Positions 34,569-42,572 of a stretch of DNA of 64,000 nucleotides are shown here, piece by piece (the stretch's first letter is position 1; each line of letters begins with the position of its first letter). Made by a program: the position numbers and the translations under genes. The notes under the pieces are model-generated. The model saw only the letters and a list, made by a program, of their open reading frames with translations, did no database searches and was not told the DNA's origin. The DNA comes from Anaerolineae bacterium (GTDB taxonomy: Bacteria; Chloroflexota; Anaerolineae; Aggregatilineales; Phototrophicaceae). The stretch covers positions 1 to 64,000 of the forward strand of contig JAHDWN010000020.1 of NCBI GenBank assembly GCA_023382675.1. The letters are read 5' to 3'.

Positions 34569-34700
34569 CGCTTCTCAGACTACGCACAGCCCAACGACTC
34601 ACGTTAACGTCTGACGGATGCATCCCATCCGAGACCGAGGATATTTAGGGCGGCGTTCACGTCTCGATCAACCGTGAAGCCGCAGGCAGGATTATGACAC
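34569..34700 (-). ncRNA. Candidate omega RNA region at the 3' end of tnpB
   Basis: In characterised elements the guide scaffold overlaps the last part of tnpB and runs to the right end, with the guide taken from the flanking DNA. Here the space between the stop at 34604 and the hairpin at 34553-34568 is short, so the scaffold would have to overlap the coding end. The bounds given are approximate. If functional, the guide would be copied from the rhaB 3' flank just below 34541. Confidence 0.35.
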
Positions 34701-35731
34701 TGGTGAACACGGACACTCAAGTCTTTTGGCACAAGCCAACCGCAACCGGAGCAAATCTGCGACGTATTGCTGGGGTTGACCTTGACAAGCTGAACCCCGG
34801 CCTGATTAGCCTTGTAGCTCAGCAGTTCGTCAAACAACCCAAGCGCGACATCATGGGCAGCGCGAGCCAGATTGCCGTTGCGCAGCATGAACGCGAGATG
34901 CAAATCTTCCAGGACAATCAAGCCGTAGGTTGCCACCAGCCAGTGCGTGACTTTGTGCCACCAGTCACGGCGCTGGTTGGCAACGTGTTCCTGCGCCTTT
35001 GCCAGCTGCTGAATCGCTTGCTCGCGTCGCTTGCTGCCTTTCCTACGTCTAGCGACTCGCCGTTGCAAGACACGCACACGTTTCAACGACTGTTTAAGGT
35101 ATTTCGGACTGTCGATGACTGTGCCATCGCTGAGCGCCAGAGCGTGGCGAATGCCCACGTCGATGCCCACTGGCAGAGCTTCCGAAGGTTCGGTTGTGGG
35201 CACTTCAGTTTCGACTTCAAGTTGCAGCAGCACGTACCAGCCCGATGCCTTGCGCAGGATGATGACGTTCTTGAGCGTTCCTTCCGGCAAAGCGCGATGC
35301 CATTTGACAGGCAGCAAGCCGACGTTCTGGACGTACAACTTGCCATCTCGCAGCGCAGCACCGTCGCCGGGCTTGTAGCTGACGCTGTTGAAAAAGCGCC
35401 AGCCCTTGAAGCGCGGCTTGCCCCGCTTGCCCTGAAGAAACTCGCGGTAGGCACTGTCCAAACGGCGCAGCACCTGCTGTCCGGCGCTCATGTTCAGCAG
35501 ACGAAGCGGATTATCCTCCGGCTGTTCATTGCGCCAGTCGCGCCACATGGCCGCCTGCTCGTTGTATGTGACGCTGTGACGCGACTCGTTCCAGCGCTTA
35601 CGCCGGTAGTCCAGCGCACGATTGTAGAGCCAGCGTGCCACGTCCAGGATGTCATCGAGGGCGGCCTGCTGCTGCTCGTCGGGATAAAGCCGGTATTTGT
35701 ATGTGCGGATGCCTACGATATGATCATTCAT
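34604..35731 (-). CDS. tnpB: RNA-guided endonuclease TnpB (IS200/IS605 OrfB family)
   Basis: 375 residues from the ATG at 35731, where MNDHIVGIRTYKYRLYP gives the normal TnpB N-terminus; the longer frame reads into the left end. The RuvC parts are all present: first Asp in VGIDVGIRHALAL, Glu in LIVLEDLHLAFM, and last Asp in DRDVNAALNILGLG. The zinc ribbon has two pairs (CSGC, then CHNPAC). SQICSGCG and the basic RVARRRKGSKRR helix are typical. The nuclease therefore looks intact and could cut DNA at the guide target next to a TAM. No TnpA is nearby. Confidence 0.92.
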   Translation of the reverse strand: MNDHIVGIRTYKYRLYPDEQQQAALDDILDVARWLYNRALDYRRKRWNESRHSVTYNEQAAMWRDWRNEQPEDNPLRLLNMSAGQQVLRRLDSAYREFLQGKRGKPRFKGWRFFNSVSYKPGDGAALRDGKLYVQNVGLLPVKWHRALPEGTLKNVIILRKASGWYVLLQLEVETEVPTTEPSEALPVGIDVGIRHALALSDGTVIDSPKYLKQSLKRVRVLQRRVARRRKGSKRREQAIQQLAKAQEHVANQRRDWWHKVTHWLVATYGLIVLEDLHLAFMLRNGNLARAAHDVALGLFDELLSYKANQAGVQLVKVNPSNTSQICSGCGWLVPKDLSVRVHQCHNPACGFTVDRDVNAALNILGLGWDASVRR

Positions 35732-35824
35732 GCTCTGACGCCGTGTTCGTCGGAGGGCCAGTGGGCGTTTGCCGCGCCGCGACTGGCATTTCGTATTTTG
35801 CACAGATGAGCGAAAGGAGCAAGC

Positions 35825-35863
35825 GGCATTTCCCCTGTCGCCTAAAGACGACAGTCCCCTGCC
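35825..35863. repeat. Left-end imperfect hairpin of the TnpB element
   Basis: GGCA (35825-35828) pairs with TGCC (35860-35863), and inside CTGTCG (35835-35840) pairs with CGACAG (35849-35854), with mismatched C/T-rich arms between. Hairpin placed at the very end of the element, directly against the next start codon. Confidence 0.55.
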
Positions 35864-35872
35864 GTGATTTCT

Positions 35873-36631
35873 ATGGACGAAAAACTAACCAAGCTCGTCG
35901 AAATGACGCGCACGCTAGGACAGCCACATCTCGATTACGTGATCGTGGGTGAGGGGAATACCTCTTGTCGTGCGGATAGCGGGACATTCTGGGTCAAGGC
36001 CAGCGGGCAGCAGATGAACGGCATTGGCGAGAGTGGCTTTGTGCAGGTACATGCGCAGCCCATCTTGCAGATGCTGGAGCAGTCCCCCGGCGATCTGGCC
36101 GCACAGAAGAAAGTCATGGAGGCAGCCCGCGTTGATCCGGCATCGAAGCTCATGCCGTCGGTGGAAGTCAGCTTTCACGCGATGCTGCTCGAGGAGTGTA
36201 ACGCGGAGTACGTGGGGCATACACACCCGGTCGCGATCAACCAGATTTCGTGCAGCAGCCGCGCTCAAGAATTCGCGGTCAAACGCATGTTCCCCGATCA
36301 GATCGTGCTCTGCGGGCCGGAGTCGGTCTTTGTGCCCTACGTCGATCCGGGTCTGCCGCTGGCGCTGGCGATCCGCGAGCGCGTGCGCGCGTACATTGGC
36401 AAATACAACGAACCCCCGAAGACGATCCTGCTCGGCAATCACGGGTTGATCGTCATCGGGCAGACACCGACCGAAATCCTGAATGTGCAGGCAATGGCCG
36501 TCAAGTCTGCTCGGATTTTTATGGGGGCCTGTGCGCTCGGCGAGCCAGCTTTCATGGCCGACGAAGACATCCCGCACATCTATCGCCGCCCGGATGAAAT
36601 CTACCGGCGCAGGCAGTTTGTCGAGCGGTAG
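35873..36631 (+). CDS. Class II aldolase (rhamnulose-1-phosphate aldolase-like)
   Basis: 252 residues from the ATG at 35873; a GTG at 35864 is possible. VIVGEGNTSCR, TFWVKASGQQM, SVEVSFHAMLLE, VGHTHPVAIN (zinc His pair) and ILLGNHGLIVIG (third His) fit aldolase_II. The pattern is close to the aldolase half of the RhaE-type fusion enzymes of rhamnose catabolism, without the dehydrogenase half. It would cut rhamnulose-1-phosphate to dihydroxyacetone phosphate and lactaldehyde. No good ribosome site precedes it: the left end of the TnpB element stops within about 10 bases of the start, so its original leader may be gone. Confidence 0.87.
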   Translation: MDEKLTKLVEMTRTLGQPHLDYVIVGEGNTSCRADSGTFWVKASGQQMNGIGESGFVQVHAQPILQMLEQSPGDLAAQKKVMEAARVDPASKLMPSVEVSFHAMLLEECNAEYVGHTHPVAINQISCSSRAQEFAVKRMFPDQIVLCGPESVFVPYVDPGLPLALAIRERVRAYIGKYNEPPKTILLGNHGLIVIGQTPTEILNVQAMAVKSARIFMGACALGEPAFMADEDIPHIYRRPDEIYRRRQFVER

Positions 36632-36640
36632 CGCTGACAA

Positions 36641-36669
36641 GATGCGGCGTCCACGTCGGACGCCGCATC
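36641..36669. terminator. Perfect 12-pair hairpin between convergent genes
   Basis: GATGCGGCGTCC (36641-36652) and GGACGCCGCATC (36658-36669) are exact complements around ACGTC. Only a weak T-rich stretch follows. It sits between the aldolase stop and the convergent FucU stop and probably ends both transcripts. Confidence 0.7.
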
Positions 36670-36676
36670 ATCTCTT

Positions 36677-37099
36677 CTACGCGGGGAAGACGACGCCAAT
36701 CGTGAGCAGGATATTGGCATAGATGCGCTGCTCACCCGTGGCGACGACGAGACACAGGTCGCTGTCGCGGCACAGATCATAAAACGGGAAACGCCCGTGC
36801 TTGTGTAATTCCATACCCGGCAGCAGGCGGCGGAACTCGGCAAAGATACCCGGCTCCTCGCCGCTGTCCGGCGTCATCACGTCCGCCGACTCAATTGGCA
36901 CGGCGGATACAATGCCTTCGAGCACTTCGGTCGCGGTCAATTTGCCCGGCATGAAATTGAGATATACGCGCGGTGCGGCGGGGTTTGCTCGTGTGCTAAA
37001 TGGGTAATTGCCATCGGCGATCAAGATTTTGCCGCCGTGACCGGAGCCGCCCAATGCCTCCAGGATTTGTGGGTGAAGTAGTTGCGATTTGAGCATCAT
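36677..37099 (-). CDS. RbsD/FucU family sugar mutarotase
   Basis: 140 residues. The N-terminal LLHPQILEALGGSGHGGKIL carries the catalytic His of the family, followed by IADGNYPFS, and the C-terminal RIYANILLTIGVV includes the conserved Tyr/Asn pair. RbsD and FucU interconvert anomers of ribose or fucose; the gene follows a fucose-isomerase-like gene by 8 bases, so L-fucose or a relative is likely. AGGAAAG before the ATG at 37099 supports the start. Last gene of the five-gene minus-strand operon. Confidence 0.9.
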   Translation of the reverse strand: MMLKSQLLHPQILEALGGSGHGGKILIADGNYPFSTRANPAAPRVYLNFMPGKLTATEVLEGIVSAVPIESADVMTPDSGEEPGIFAEFRRLLPGMELHKHGRFPFYDLCRDSDLCLVVATGEQRIYANILLTIGVVFPA

Positions 37100-37107
37100 G
37101 TACTTTC

Positions 37108-38760
37108 CTAAATCTTGACATCGCCGCAGAGGTGGACTTTGACACCCATGGCCGAAAGCATGGCTGCTTTCGCGGCCAACGCGCGGTCTGCGCTTGCAGC
37201 ATCGTCACCGTAGGCGACGTGGATATGATTCGCTTTGTGGCGCGCCATCATCTGGTCACGCGTAACGCCATGAAGCACGGCGTGCATGATCGGCCACTGT
37301 GGGGATGTCATTTTCCAGCGACGTTCCGTTTCGCGTTTGGGCAGCTTGACCACACTCGCGCGTCCCAGATCCGCGTGGAGTACACCGTCCATGGTGAAGA
37401 TACGACTCCAGACGATTTCGCCTGGCTTACTGATGCCCTTGAGCGTGCCGCCACCCAACCGGAAATACATCGGCGGTTGGCGTTCGCTGCTGGCCCCCGC
37501 ATAACCATCGATGAAATGCGCGGCGGGGGCAGCGCCAGAGATGAGGAATACCCATACATAATCGTCGACGCCACTGCCGCTGTAGTGTTCGCCATAGCGC
37601 AGATCGTGAAGTGTGTTCGCGGGGTCGAGATTCATCGCGCGCCAGACGCGGTTGGTGACGAGCGAGTCCAGCCCGGCACATTCATCGACCTCGTTAAAAT
37701 GTGGCACTGCCTGCCCGGCAAAGAGCTCTTCGCCGGTTTCCGCATGGTAGACGGGTGGGCGTTCGACGTTGTTGAGCAGGCCTTCAGCCAGATCACTGGC
37801 CGGGGTCATGTCCTTCAGACCCTGCTGATACTGGATACCGATGGCATCACAGCCGAAATCGTGGGCAATGCGCACGGCGGCGATGTACATCTTGAGCTGT
37901 TCGAGGATCTGATCGTCGGTCAGCCCGGTCTCTGGATCGGAGCCGGTGACGAACTTGACGCCGCGCTCATCCAGCCAGCGGCGGGCTTTCTGCGCCTCAC
38001 TCTTCTTGACCAGCTTCATCGCCGCGACCAGCGCCGATTGGCTCAGTCGTTCTTTATAGACCCCCAGCGGATTGAGCAGCTCGTCGTCGATGATGGCGTT
38101 GTACATGCCCATGCAGCCTTCATCGAAAACGCCGAGAATCGCTTTCTCACTCAGGAGTTGTTCAGCCAGGGCTTTGCCGAGACGCGCTTCGGCTTTCGGC
38201 AGGTCACGCACGCGCAAATCACGCATATGGCTCGTATCGTGATCGATTTTGCCTTCGCGTATCCACTGGCGGATGCCTTTGAGGAAATACTCGTCGGTGA
38301 AATCTTCGCTCCAGATGGTGCTGTAGTTGACACCGGCCCTGGTCAGCGAGCCGTTCAGATTCAGCATACCGACCAGGCCTGGCCACTGCCCGCTCCAATT
38401 GGCAAGGGTGAGAATTGGCCCCTTGTGACTGCGCAGACCCGCGAGGACGTGATGGCTATACTGCCAGACAGCCTCGGCGACGATCAGCGGGGCAGTCGGA
38501 TCGATGCTCTTAAACACATCCATGCCCATGCGCTGACTCCAGATGAAGCCATGCTGGAGTGTCTCATCGTATGGGTGACCCCGGCGGACGGTGATGCCCT
38601 CTTTCTTGAAAGCCTTGATCACCTTTTGCTCCATGGCGTGCTGAGCAGGCCAGCAAACCTGATTGGCCGAGAGCCGCAGATCCCCGCTGGCGACGAGGAT
38701 GGCTTCGTTCTTGCCAATCGCTTTTGGCTCGGTGAGCGTAGGAATCTGATACTCTGTCAT
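37108..38760 (-). CDS. L-fucose isomerase-like protein
   Basis: 550 residues, of the length and block structure of fucose/arabinose isomerases. N-terminal substrate and domain features: VASGDLRLSANQVCWPAQ, VAEAVWQYSHHVLAGL and LTLANWSGQWPGLVGMLN. The metal site is expected near GVFDEGCMGMYNAI (Glu) and the later GGGTLKGISKPGEIVWSRIF. It isomerises an aldose to a ketose with Mn2+. The exact sugar is uncertain: sequences of this type differ from E. coli FucI. It lies between the permease gene (86 bases) and FucU in one operon. Confidence 0.85.
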   Translation of the reverse strand: MTEYQIPTLTEPKAIGKNEAILVASGDLRLSANQVCWPAQHAMEQKVIKAFKKEGITVRRGHPYDETLQHGFIWSQRMGMDVFKSIDPTAPLIVAEAVWQYSHHVLAGLRSHKGPILTLANWSGQWPGLVGMLNLNGSLTRAGVNYSTIWSEDFTDEYFLKGIRQWIREGKIDHDTSHMRDLRVRDLPKAEARLGKALAEQLLSEKAILGVFDEGCMGMYNAIIDDELLNPLGVYKERLSQSALVAAMKLVKKSEAQKARRWLDERGVKFVTGSDPETGLTDDQILEQLKMYIAAVRIAHDFGCDAIGIQYQQGLKDMTPASDLAEGLLNNVERPPVYHAETGEELFAGQAVPHFNEVDECAGLDSLVTNRVWRAMNLDPANTLHDLRYGEHYSGSGVDDYVWVFLISGAAPAAHFIDGYAGASSERQPPMYFRLGGGTLKGISKPGEIVWSRIFTMDGVLHADLGRASVVKLPKRETERRWKMTSPQWPIMHAVLHGVTRDQMMARHKANHIHVAYGDDAASADRALAAKAAMLSAMGVKVHLCGDVKI

Positions 38761-38846
38761 TGGAATAATCCTTTTAGATTGTCAGACGCAGCTTTTCGTG
38801 ATGCGATGTTATGCTTTCGCCCTGACACTCCGGGCATTGCTGCCGA

Positions 38847-39749
38847 TTATGACTTGAGCGCGCCTGCTACCAGCCCGCGCGTAATGTAGCGCTGCAAGAA
38901 CAGACCGATGAACATCACGGGGGCGACCATGACCATCGTCAGCGCTGCAATGTACCACCACTCGACACCGCGCGTATTGTTTTGTCCGGCGATGTAGACA
39001 GGCATCGTCAGCGCGTTGAAGTTGGTCAGCATAAGCGAGAACAGATACTCATTCCAGGAGAAGACGAATGAGAACAGCCCAACCGTGACCAGCCCTGGCG
39101 TACTCAGCGGCACGACAATGCGCGCGAATGCCTGCCAGCGCGTCGCGCCATCCACCCGCGCGCTTTCTTCCAGATCAATCGGCAGCGCATTGAAGAAATC
39201 ACGCATGATCCAGACGGCGAAGGGCAAATTGAAAGATGTGTAGGCAAGGATCAGCCCGAAGTGGGTGTCAATCATGCCAAACGCGCCGTAGAAGAGGATG
39301 AACGGCACAACAATCGTCGCCGGTGGCAGGAAGCGCTGGGAAATAATCCAGAAGGCGATATTGTCATTTCGCCAGCCGAGTCGCGCCCAGTAATAGCGGA
39401 AACGCGACAAACCATAACCCGCCATCGCACCGATAATCGTTGCCGCAATCGTGGAGAAAACAGCGGCGATCACGCTGTTACGCAGATGCCGCAGCGTTTG
39501 CTCCTGTTGTTCGTCAAACAGGAAATTCCAATGGTCGAGCGTTGGCTTGAAGAATGAGCCATTGATGATCGGTGGCATATCCTCCGTGGCACCCAGATAC
39601 GGGAAATAGGTGGGAACCCGGCTGACCGCCAACGGGGATTTGAACGAGGTCGTGAACAGCCAGTAGAGCGGGAAGAGGCAGATGAAGGCCCAGAAAATGG
39701 CGATGGCATAGGTGGCTGTTCGACCAACCAGGGAGTACTTCTTCATCAC
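38847..39749 (-). CDS. Carbohydrate ABC transporter permease (MalG-type)
   Basis: 300 residues with six membrane helices (first: [18 protein letters not shown]). The EAA loop that contacts the ATPase is [22 protein letters not shown]. The start overlaps the stop of the upstream permease (39746-39749), so the two are coupled. It forms the sugar channel with that protein. No ATPase gene is in the operon, so a shared MsmK/MalK-type ATPase encoded elsewhere must power it. Confidence 0.92.
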   Translation of the reverse strand: MMKKYSLVGRTATYAIAIFWAFICLFPLYWLFTTSFKSPLAVSRVPTYFPYLGATEDMPPIINGSFFKPTLDHWNFLFDEQQEQTLRHLRNSVIAAVFSTIAATIIGAMAGYGLSRFRYYWARLGWRNDNIAFWIISQRFLPPATIVVPFILFYGAFGMIDTHFGLILAYTSFNLPFAVWIMRDFFNALPIDLEESARVDGATRWQAFARIVVPLSTPGLVTVGLFSFVFSWNEYLFSLMLTNFNALTMPVYIAGQNNTRGVEWWYIAALTMVMVAPVMFIGLFLQRYITRGLVAGALKS

Positions 39750-40774
39750 TCGACTCCCAGTTGTGCGCGCTGGATCTGGCGCGAGATAGCCAGGAAAATT
39801 GTGCTGAAAAGAATGACCAGAATTAGCAAGATATACGAGATAGCCGCAGCATAGCCAAAGTTGCCGAAATCGAGCGCCGTTCGAAAGACATACATAACGA
39901 GCGGCTCCGTGGCGATCCCAGGACCGCCACCGGTGGTCACGCGGACGATGTCGACCAGTTTGAACAGCTCGAGGCCGCGAATGAGAATGGCTGTCAGCGA
40001 AATCGGCAGCAAAATTGGGAAGGTGATGCCCCAGAACTGCTGCCAGTTGTTGGCACCGTCCACGCGCGCCGCTTCATAAATCTCATCGGGGATCGCCTGC
40101 ATACCCGCCAGGAGCAGCAGAAACATGAACGGAATCCACTGCCAGCTATCGATCAAGACCATCGTGATCGGTGCCCAACCTGGATCGGTGAAGAACGGGA
40201 TATTGAGCGATGGATTACCGATGGCACGGCCGATGGTCGACAGAAATTGTGACAGCGCAGACGGCGGCACTTTTTCAAACATCATGCGCCCCAAGTAGCC
40301 TGCGGCCACGGGCGTGATCATCATCGGCAAGATGAACACAATCCTGAAAAAAGTCTTGCCGAAGATATCTTGATTGATCAATGCGGCCAACCCCAAACCG
40401 ACCCCGTACTGGACAGTCACCCCTAGAAAGACGTAGATCAGTGTATTGCGCGCAGTCGTATGCAAATGCTCGTCGGTCAGCACTCGCTGGTAGTTCTCAA
40501 GGGTCAGATCGAAACCAAGTCCCAGGAAGCCACTGGGCTCAAGTGTCCCGGCAGTTCGCGCTGCTTGCTGCGCGGCGTTGCGCTGAAAATTGGTGAAGCT
40601 GACGCCAAGCGACCAGAGGAGCGGGAAGATCGACAGTAGCAGGAGTATGACGACTGTCGGAGACAGGAACAGACGTTTGAAGAGGGTATCTTCACGTAGT
40701 TCGCGCGTCAGACTGCCGTCAGCTTTCGCGAGGGGTTTGATGTCGGTTGCAGTAGCCAAATTGAATGTCCTCAA
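39746..40774 (-). CDS. Carbohydrate ABC transporter permease (MalF/UgpA-type)
   Basis: 342 residues with six helices after a cytoplasmic N-terminus of about 35 residues. [23 protein letters not shown] is the first helix; the EAA loop is [20 protein letters not shown]. It pairs with the MalG-type permease downstream. It lies 77 bases after the binding-protein gene, as is common for sugar importers of the CUT1 class. Confidence 0.92.
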   Translation of the reverse strand: MRTFNLATATDIKPLAKADGSLTRELREDTLFKRLFLSPTVVILLLLSIFPLLWSLGVSFTNFQRNAAQQAARTAGTLEPSGFLGLGFDLTLENYQRVLTDEHLHTTARNTLIYVFLGVTVQYGVGLGLAALINQDIFGKTFFRIVFILPMMITPVAAGYLGRMMFEKVPPSALSQFLSTIGRAIGNPSLNIPFFTDPGWAPITMVLIDSWQWIPFMFLLLLAGMQAIPDEIYEAARVDGANNWQQFWGITFPILLPISLTAILIRGLELFKLVDIVRVTTGGGPGIATEPLVMYVFRTALDFGNFGYAAAISYILLILVILFSTIFLAISRQIQRAQLGVE

Positions 40775-40851
40775 ACAGCGCTAAGTGCCACAATCTAAGT
40801 TTGGCGAGACGCAGGGGCGAGATTAGCCTCGCCCCCGCAAACAAAATATCT

Positions 40852-42339
40852 CTAGCCTTCGCCCGGCAAACCAATCGACTCGCGATAGAGGCGAAGCTGA
40901 CTGTCGCGACCCAGACGATCTGTGATCGCATTCCACTCAACAGCCACACCGTCCAGCGCTTCTTGCGCCGAGAGTTCGCCCGCGAGCGCGCGGGAGATAC
41001 CCGTATCGAGCGCTGCGAAGTACTCGAATGCCCCAGGGATACGCAGGTCAACGACCGCGTTTGGATCGCTGATCGTCGATTCAACGGCATCCAGGTAATC
41101 GATGGCTGATGCTTCGTCGAAACCGGCGCCTACCCAGATGTCGAGGTTCTCGAACTGGCTGGCACGCAGCGGGTTAACGCCGGTACCACCGGTCGTCGCA
41201 AGCACGCCTGCCAGTTCTGGCTGCGACAGGTAGCTCACGAGGCTCCAGGCTGCATCGGCGACATCGGTATCGGCAGCCACGGACATTACCCAGCCGCCGA
41301 AGGCGATGAACGGCGCACGGTTGACGCCGCCTTCAGGGGTGACCCACTCGCCTGTGGCGCGATCCCAGTACTGGTCGCCACCGGGATGCGGGCCAAAGCC
41401 GGCGAGGCCCTTGACGACCGAAGCGTTCGGATCGATAGTGATCGGGCCGACATCACCCCAGTCAAGACCGAAGACCGTTTGGCCGGCGGGGAAGACCGCG
41501 CGCACGTTGGTCACGTCGAAGTTGATCATGTCCGGTGCGCCGAAGGGGCTGATGTCAATCCAGTCCTGTAGACCGCGCACCCAACCGGGGCTATTGACGA
41601 GCGGGTTCATTTCTTCATCAAAGAAGAAGAAAGGATCGCCCGGCACTTTTGCGTAGCCCGATGAACGGGTCATCAGGAACCAGAAGCCCTGCGCCTGGCG
41701 CCGTTGTGCTTCCGCCACACCGTAAATCGGCGCTACCAGCCCGGCCGTATCGACCTCGCGATTGTGGAAGAACTCGGCAATATCACGGTACTGCGCCCAG
41801 GTCTGAGGTTCGTCCAGCGCGTAGCCGTAGGTGCTTTCGAACTCTGCGGCATACTGCGAGTCAGGGCTTACCAGATCCTTGCGGTAATACATCATGTGGC
41901 TGTCGCCGTCCCAGGGTACTGCGTAAGTCGTGCCGCCCCAGTCAGCGATACGCTCGCGGTAGAGCGGGAGCATGTCTTCCCAATCGATGTCTGCCTTGAG
42001 CGTGTCCGGTACCGGGAGGACGTAGCCGCCGCCGGCGATGTCGCCCATCCAGTCGGCATTATAAATCAGCACGTCGAATTCACCCGTGCCGGTCTGAAGC
42101 GCGGTGATAATTTTCGGGAAGAGGTCAGCGAAAGCGAACGCTTGGAGTTCCACGGTCGCGCCAGTTTCTGCCGCCCACATCTGGCCATAGTCAAGCGCAG
42201 GCTGACCGATAGCCGAGCCAGTCTGGCTGACGATGACGATCTTCTGACCTGCGAATTCTCCCTGCGCGGTGGCTGGCGCGACAATCAACGTCAACAGCAG
42301 CGCCATCACCAATCCCAAGACAAAGTATCTCTTCATCAT
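40852..42339 (-). CDS. Sugar ABC transporter substrate-binding protein
   Basis: 495 residues. A signal peptide (FVLGLVMALLLTLIVAP) is cut near ATAQGEFAG. The mature part fits the SBP_bac_1 class: KIVIVSQTGSAIG, FDVLIYNADWMGDIAGGGYV, TYAVPWDGDSHMMYYRKDL and, later, APFIAFGGWVMSVAA. It binds a sugar outside the cell for the two permeases that follow. AAGGATGTGA upstream supports the ATG at 42339. First gene of the importer - isomerase - mutarotase operon. Confidence 0.92.
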   Translation of the reverse strand: MMKRYFVLGLVMALLLTLIVAPATAQGEFAGQKIVIVSQTGSAIGQPALDYGQMWAAETGATVELQAFAFADLFPKIITALQTGTGEFDVLIYNADWMGDIAGGGYVLPVPDTLKADIDWEDMLPLYRERIADWGGTTYAVPWDGDSHMMYYRKDLVSPDSQYAAEFESTYGYALDEPQTWAQYRDIAEFFHNREVDTAGLVAPIYGVAEAQRRQAQGFWFLMTRSSGYAKVPGDPFFFFDEEMNPLVNSPGWVRGLQDWIDISPFGAPDMINFDVTNVRAVFPAGQTVFGLDWGDVGPITIDPNASVVKGLAGFGPHPGGDQYWDRATGEWVTPEGGVNRAPFIAFGGWVMSVAADTDVADAAWSLVSYLSQPELAGVLATTGGTGVNPLRASQFENLDIWVGAGFDEASAIDYLDAVESTISDPNAVVDLRIPGAFEYFAALDTGISRALAGELSAQEALDGVAVEWNAITDRLGRDSQLRLYRESIGLPGEG

Positions 42340-42491
42340 TCACATCCTTGTCAGAACAGCTAAATCTTACGTTTCCGTGGAGTGGAAGTCCTGCGTTGTT
42401 TGTCTCGTGCGCCACCCCCTTTCACAATCTATTATGGTGCCTCTTTGCTGCCTCTGTGCTTCCGGGTACAGAAGATGACAAAGCTGGATTG

Positions 42492-42519
42492 ATTTTAACG
42501 CATGGTGGGAATTTGCCAA
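42492..42519 (-). promoter_or_regulatory. Promoter of the sugar importer operon
   Basis: On the minus strand: TTGGCA (complement of 42514-42519), 16 bases, TAAAAT (complement of 42492-42497). About 150 bases before the binding-protein start. The -35 box lies partly in an inverted repeat that may be an operator. Confidence 0.6.
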
Positions 42520-42539
42520 TAAGCTGAGCAATTTCCCAC
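42505..42539. repeat. Long inverted repeat over the importer promoter
   Basis: GTGGGAATTTG (42505-42515) and CAATTTCCCAC (42529-42539) are complementary at 10 of 11 positions, with a 13-base spacer. The left arm overlaps the -35 box. Placement fits a repressor or activator site. It is not followed by a T-run on either strand, so it is probably not a terminator. Confidence 0.6.
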
Positions 42540-42572
42540 ACAAGCGAACGAAATTGGTTGTCGTGACAAATT

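Larger units (their letters stand above)
34541..35865 (-). mobile_element. IS200/IS605-type element with TnpB only
   Basis: The unit consists of a TnpB gene and two end hairpins, with no TnpA transposase inside, so it could move only with help in trans. On the element's own strand the right end follows the TnpB stop by about 60 bases and ends in a CCCCGG-loop-CCGGGG hairpin and GTCAC. The left end has an imperfect hairpin immediately before the neighbouring aldolase start. Exact ends are estimates, good to a few bases. It sits between rhaB and an aldolase gene without breaking either frame. Confidence 0.7.

Noticed and set aside
34694..35809. Plus-strand open frame opposite TnpB
   Set aside because: It mirrors the TnpB coding strand; the minus strand carries all catalytic residues.
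37132..38889. Long plus-strand open frame opposite the fucose-isomerase-like gene
   Set aside because: The minus-strand frame has clear family motifs. The opposite frame is rich in Arg/His/Asp with no motif, a usual effect of GC-rich codon use on the antisense strand.
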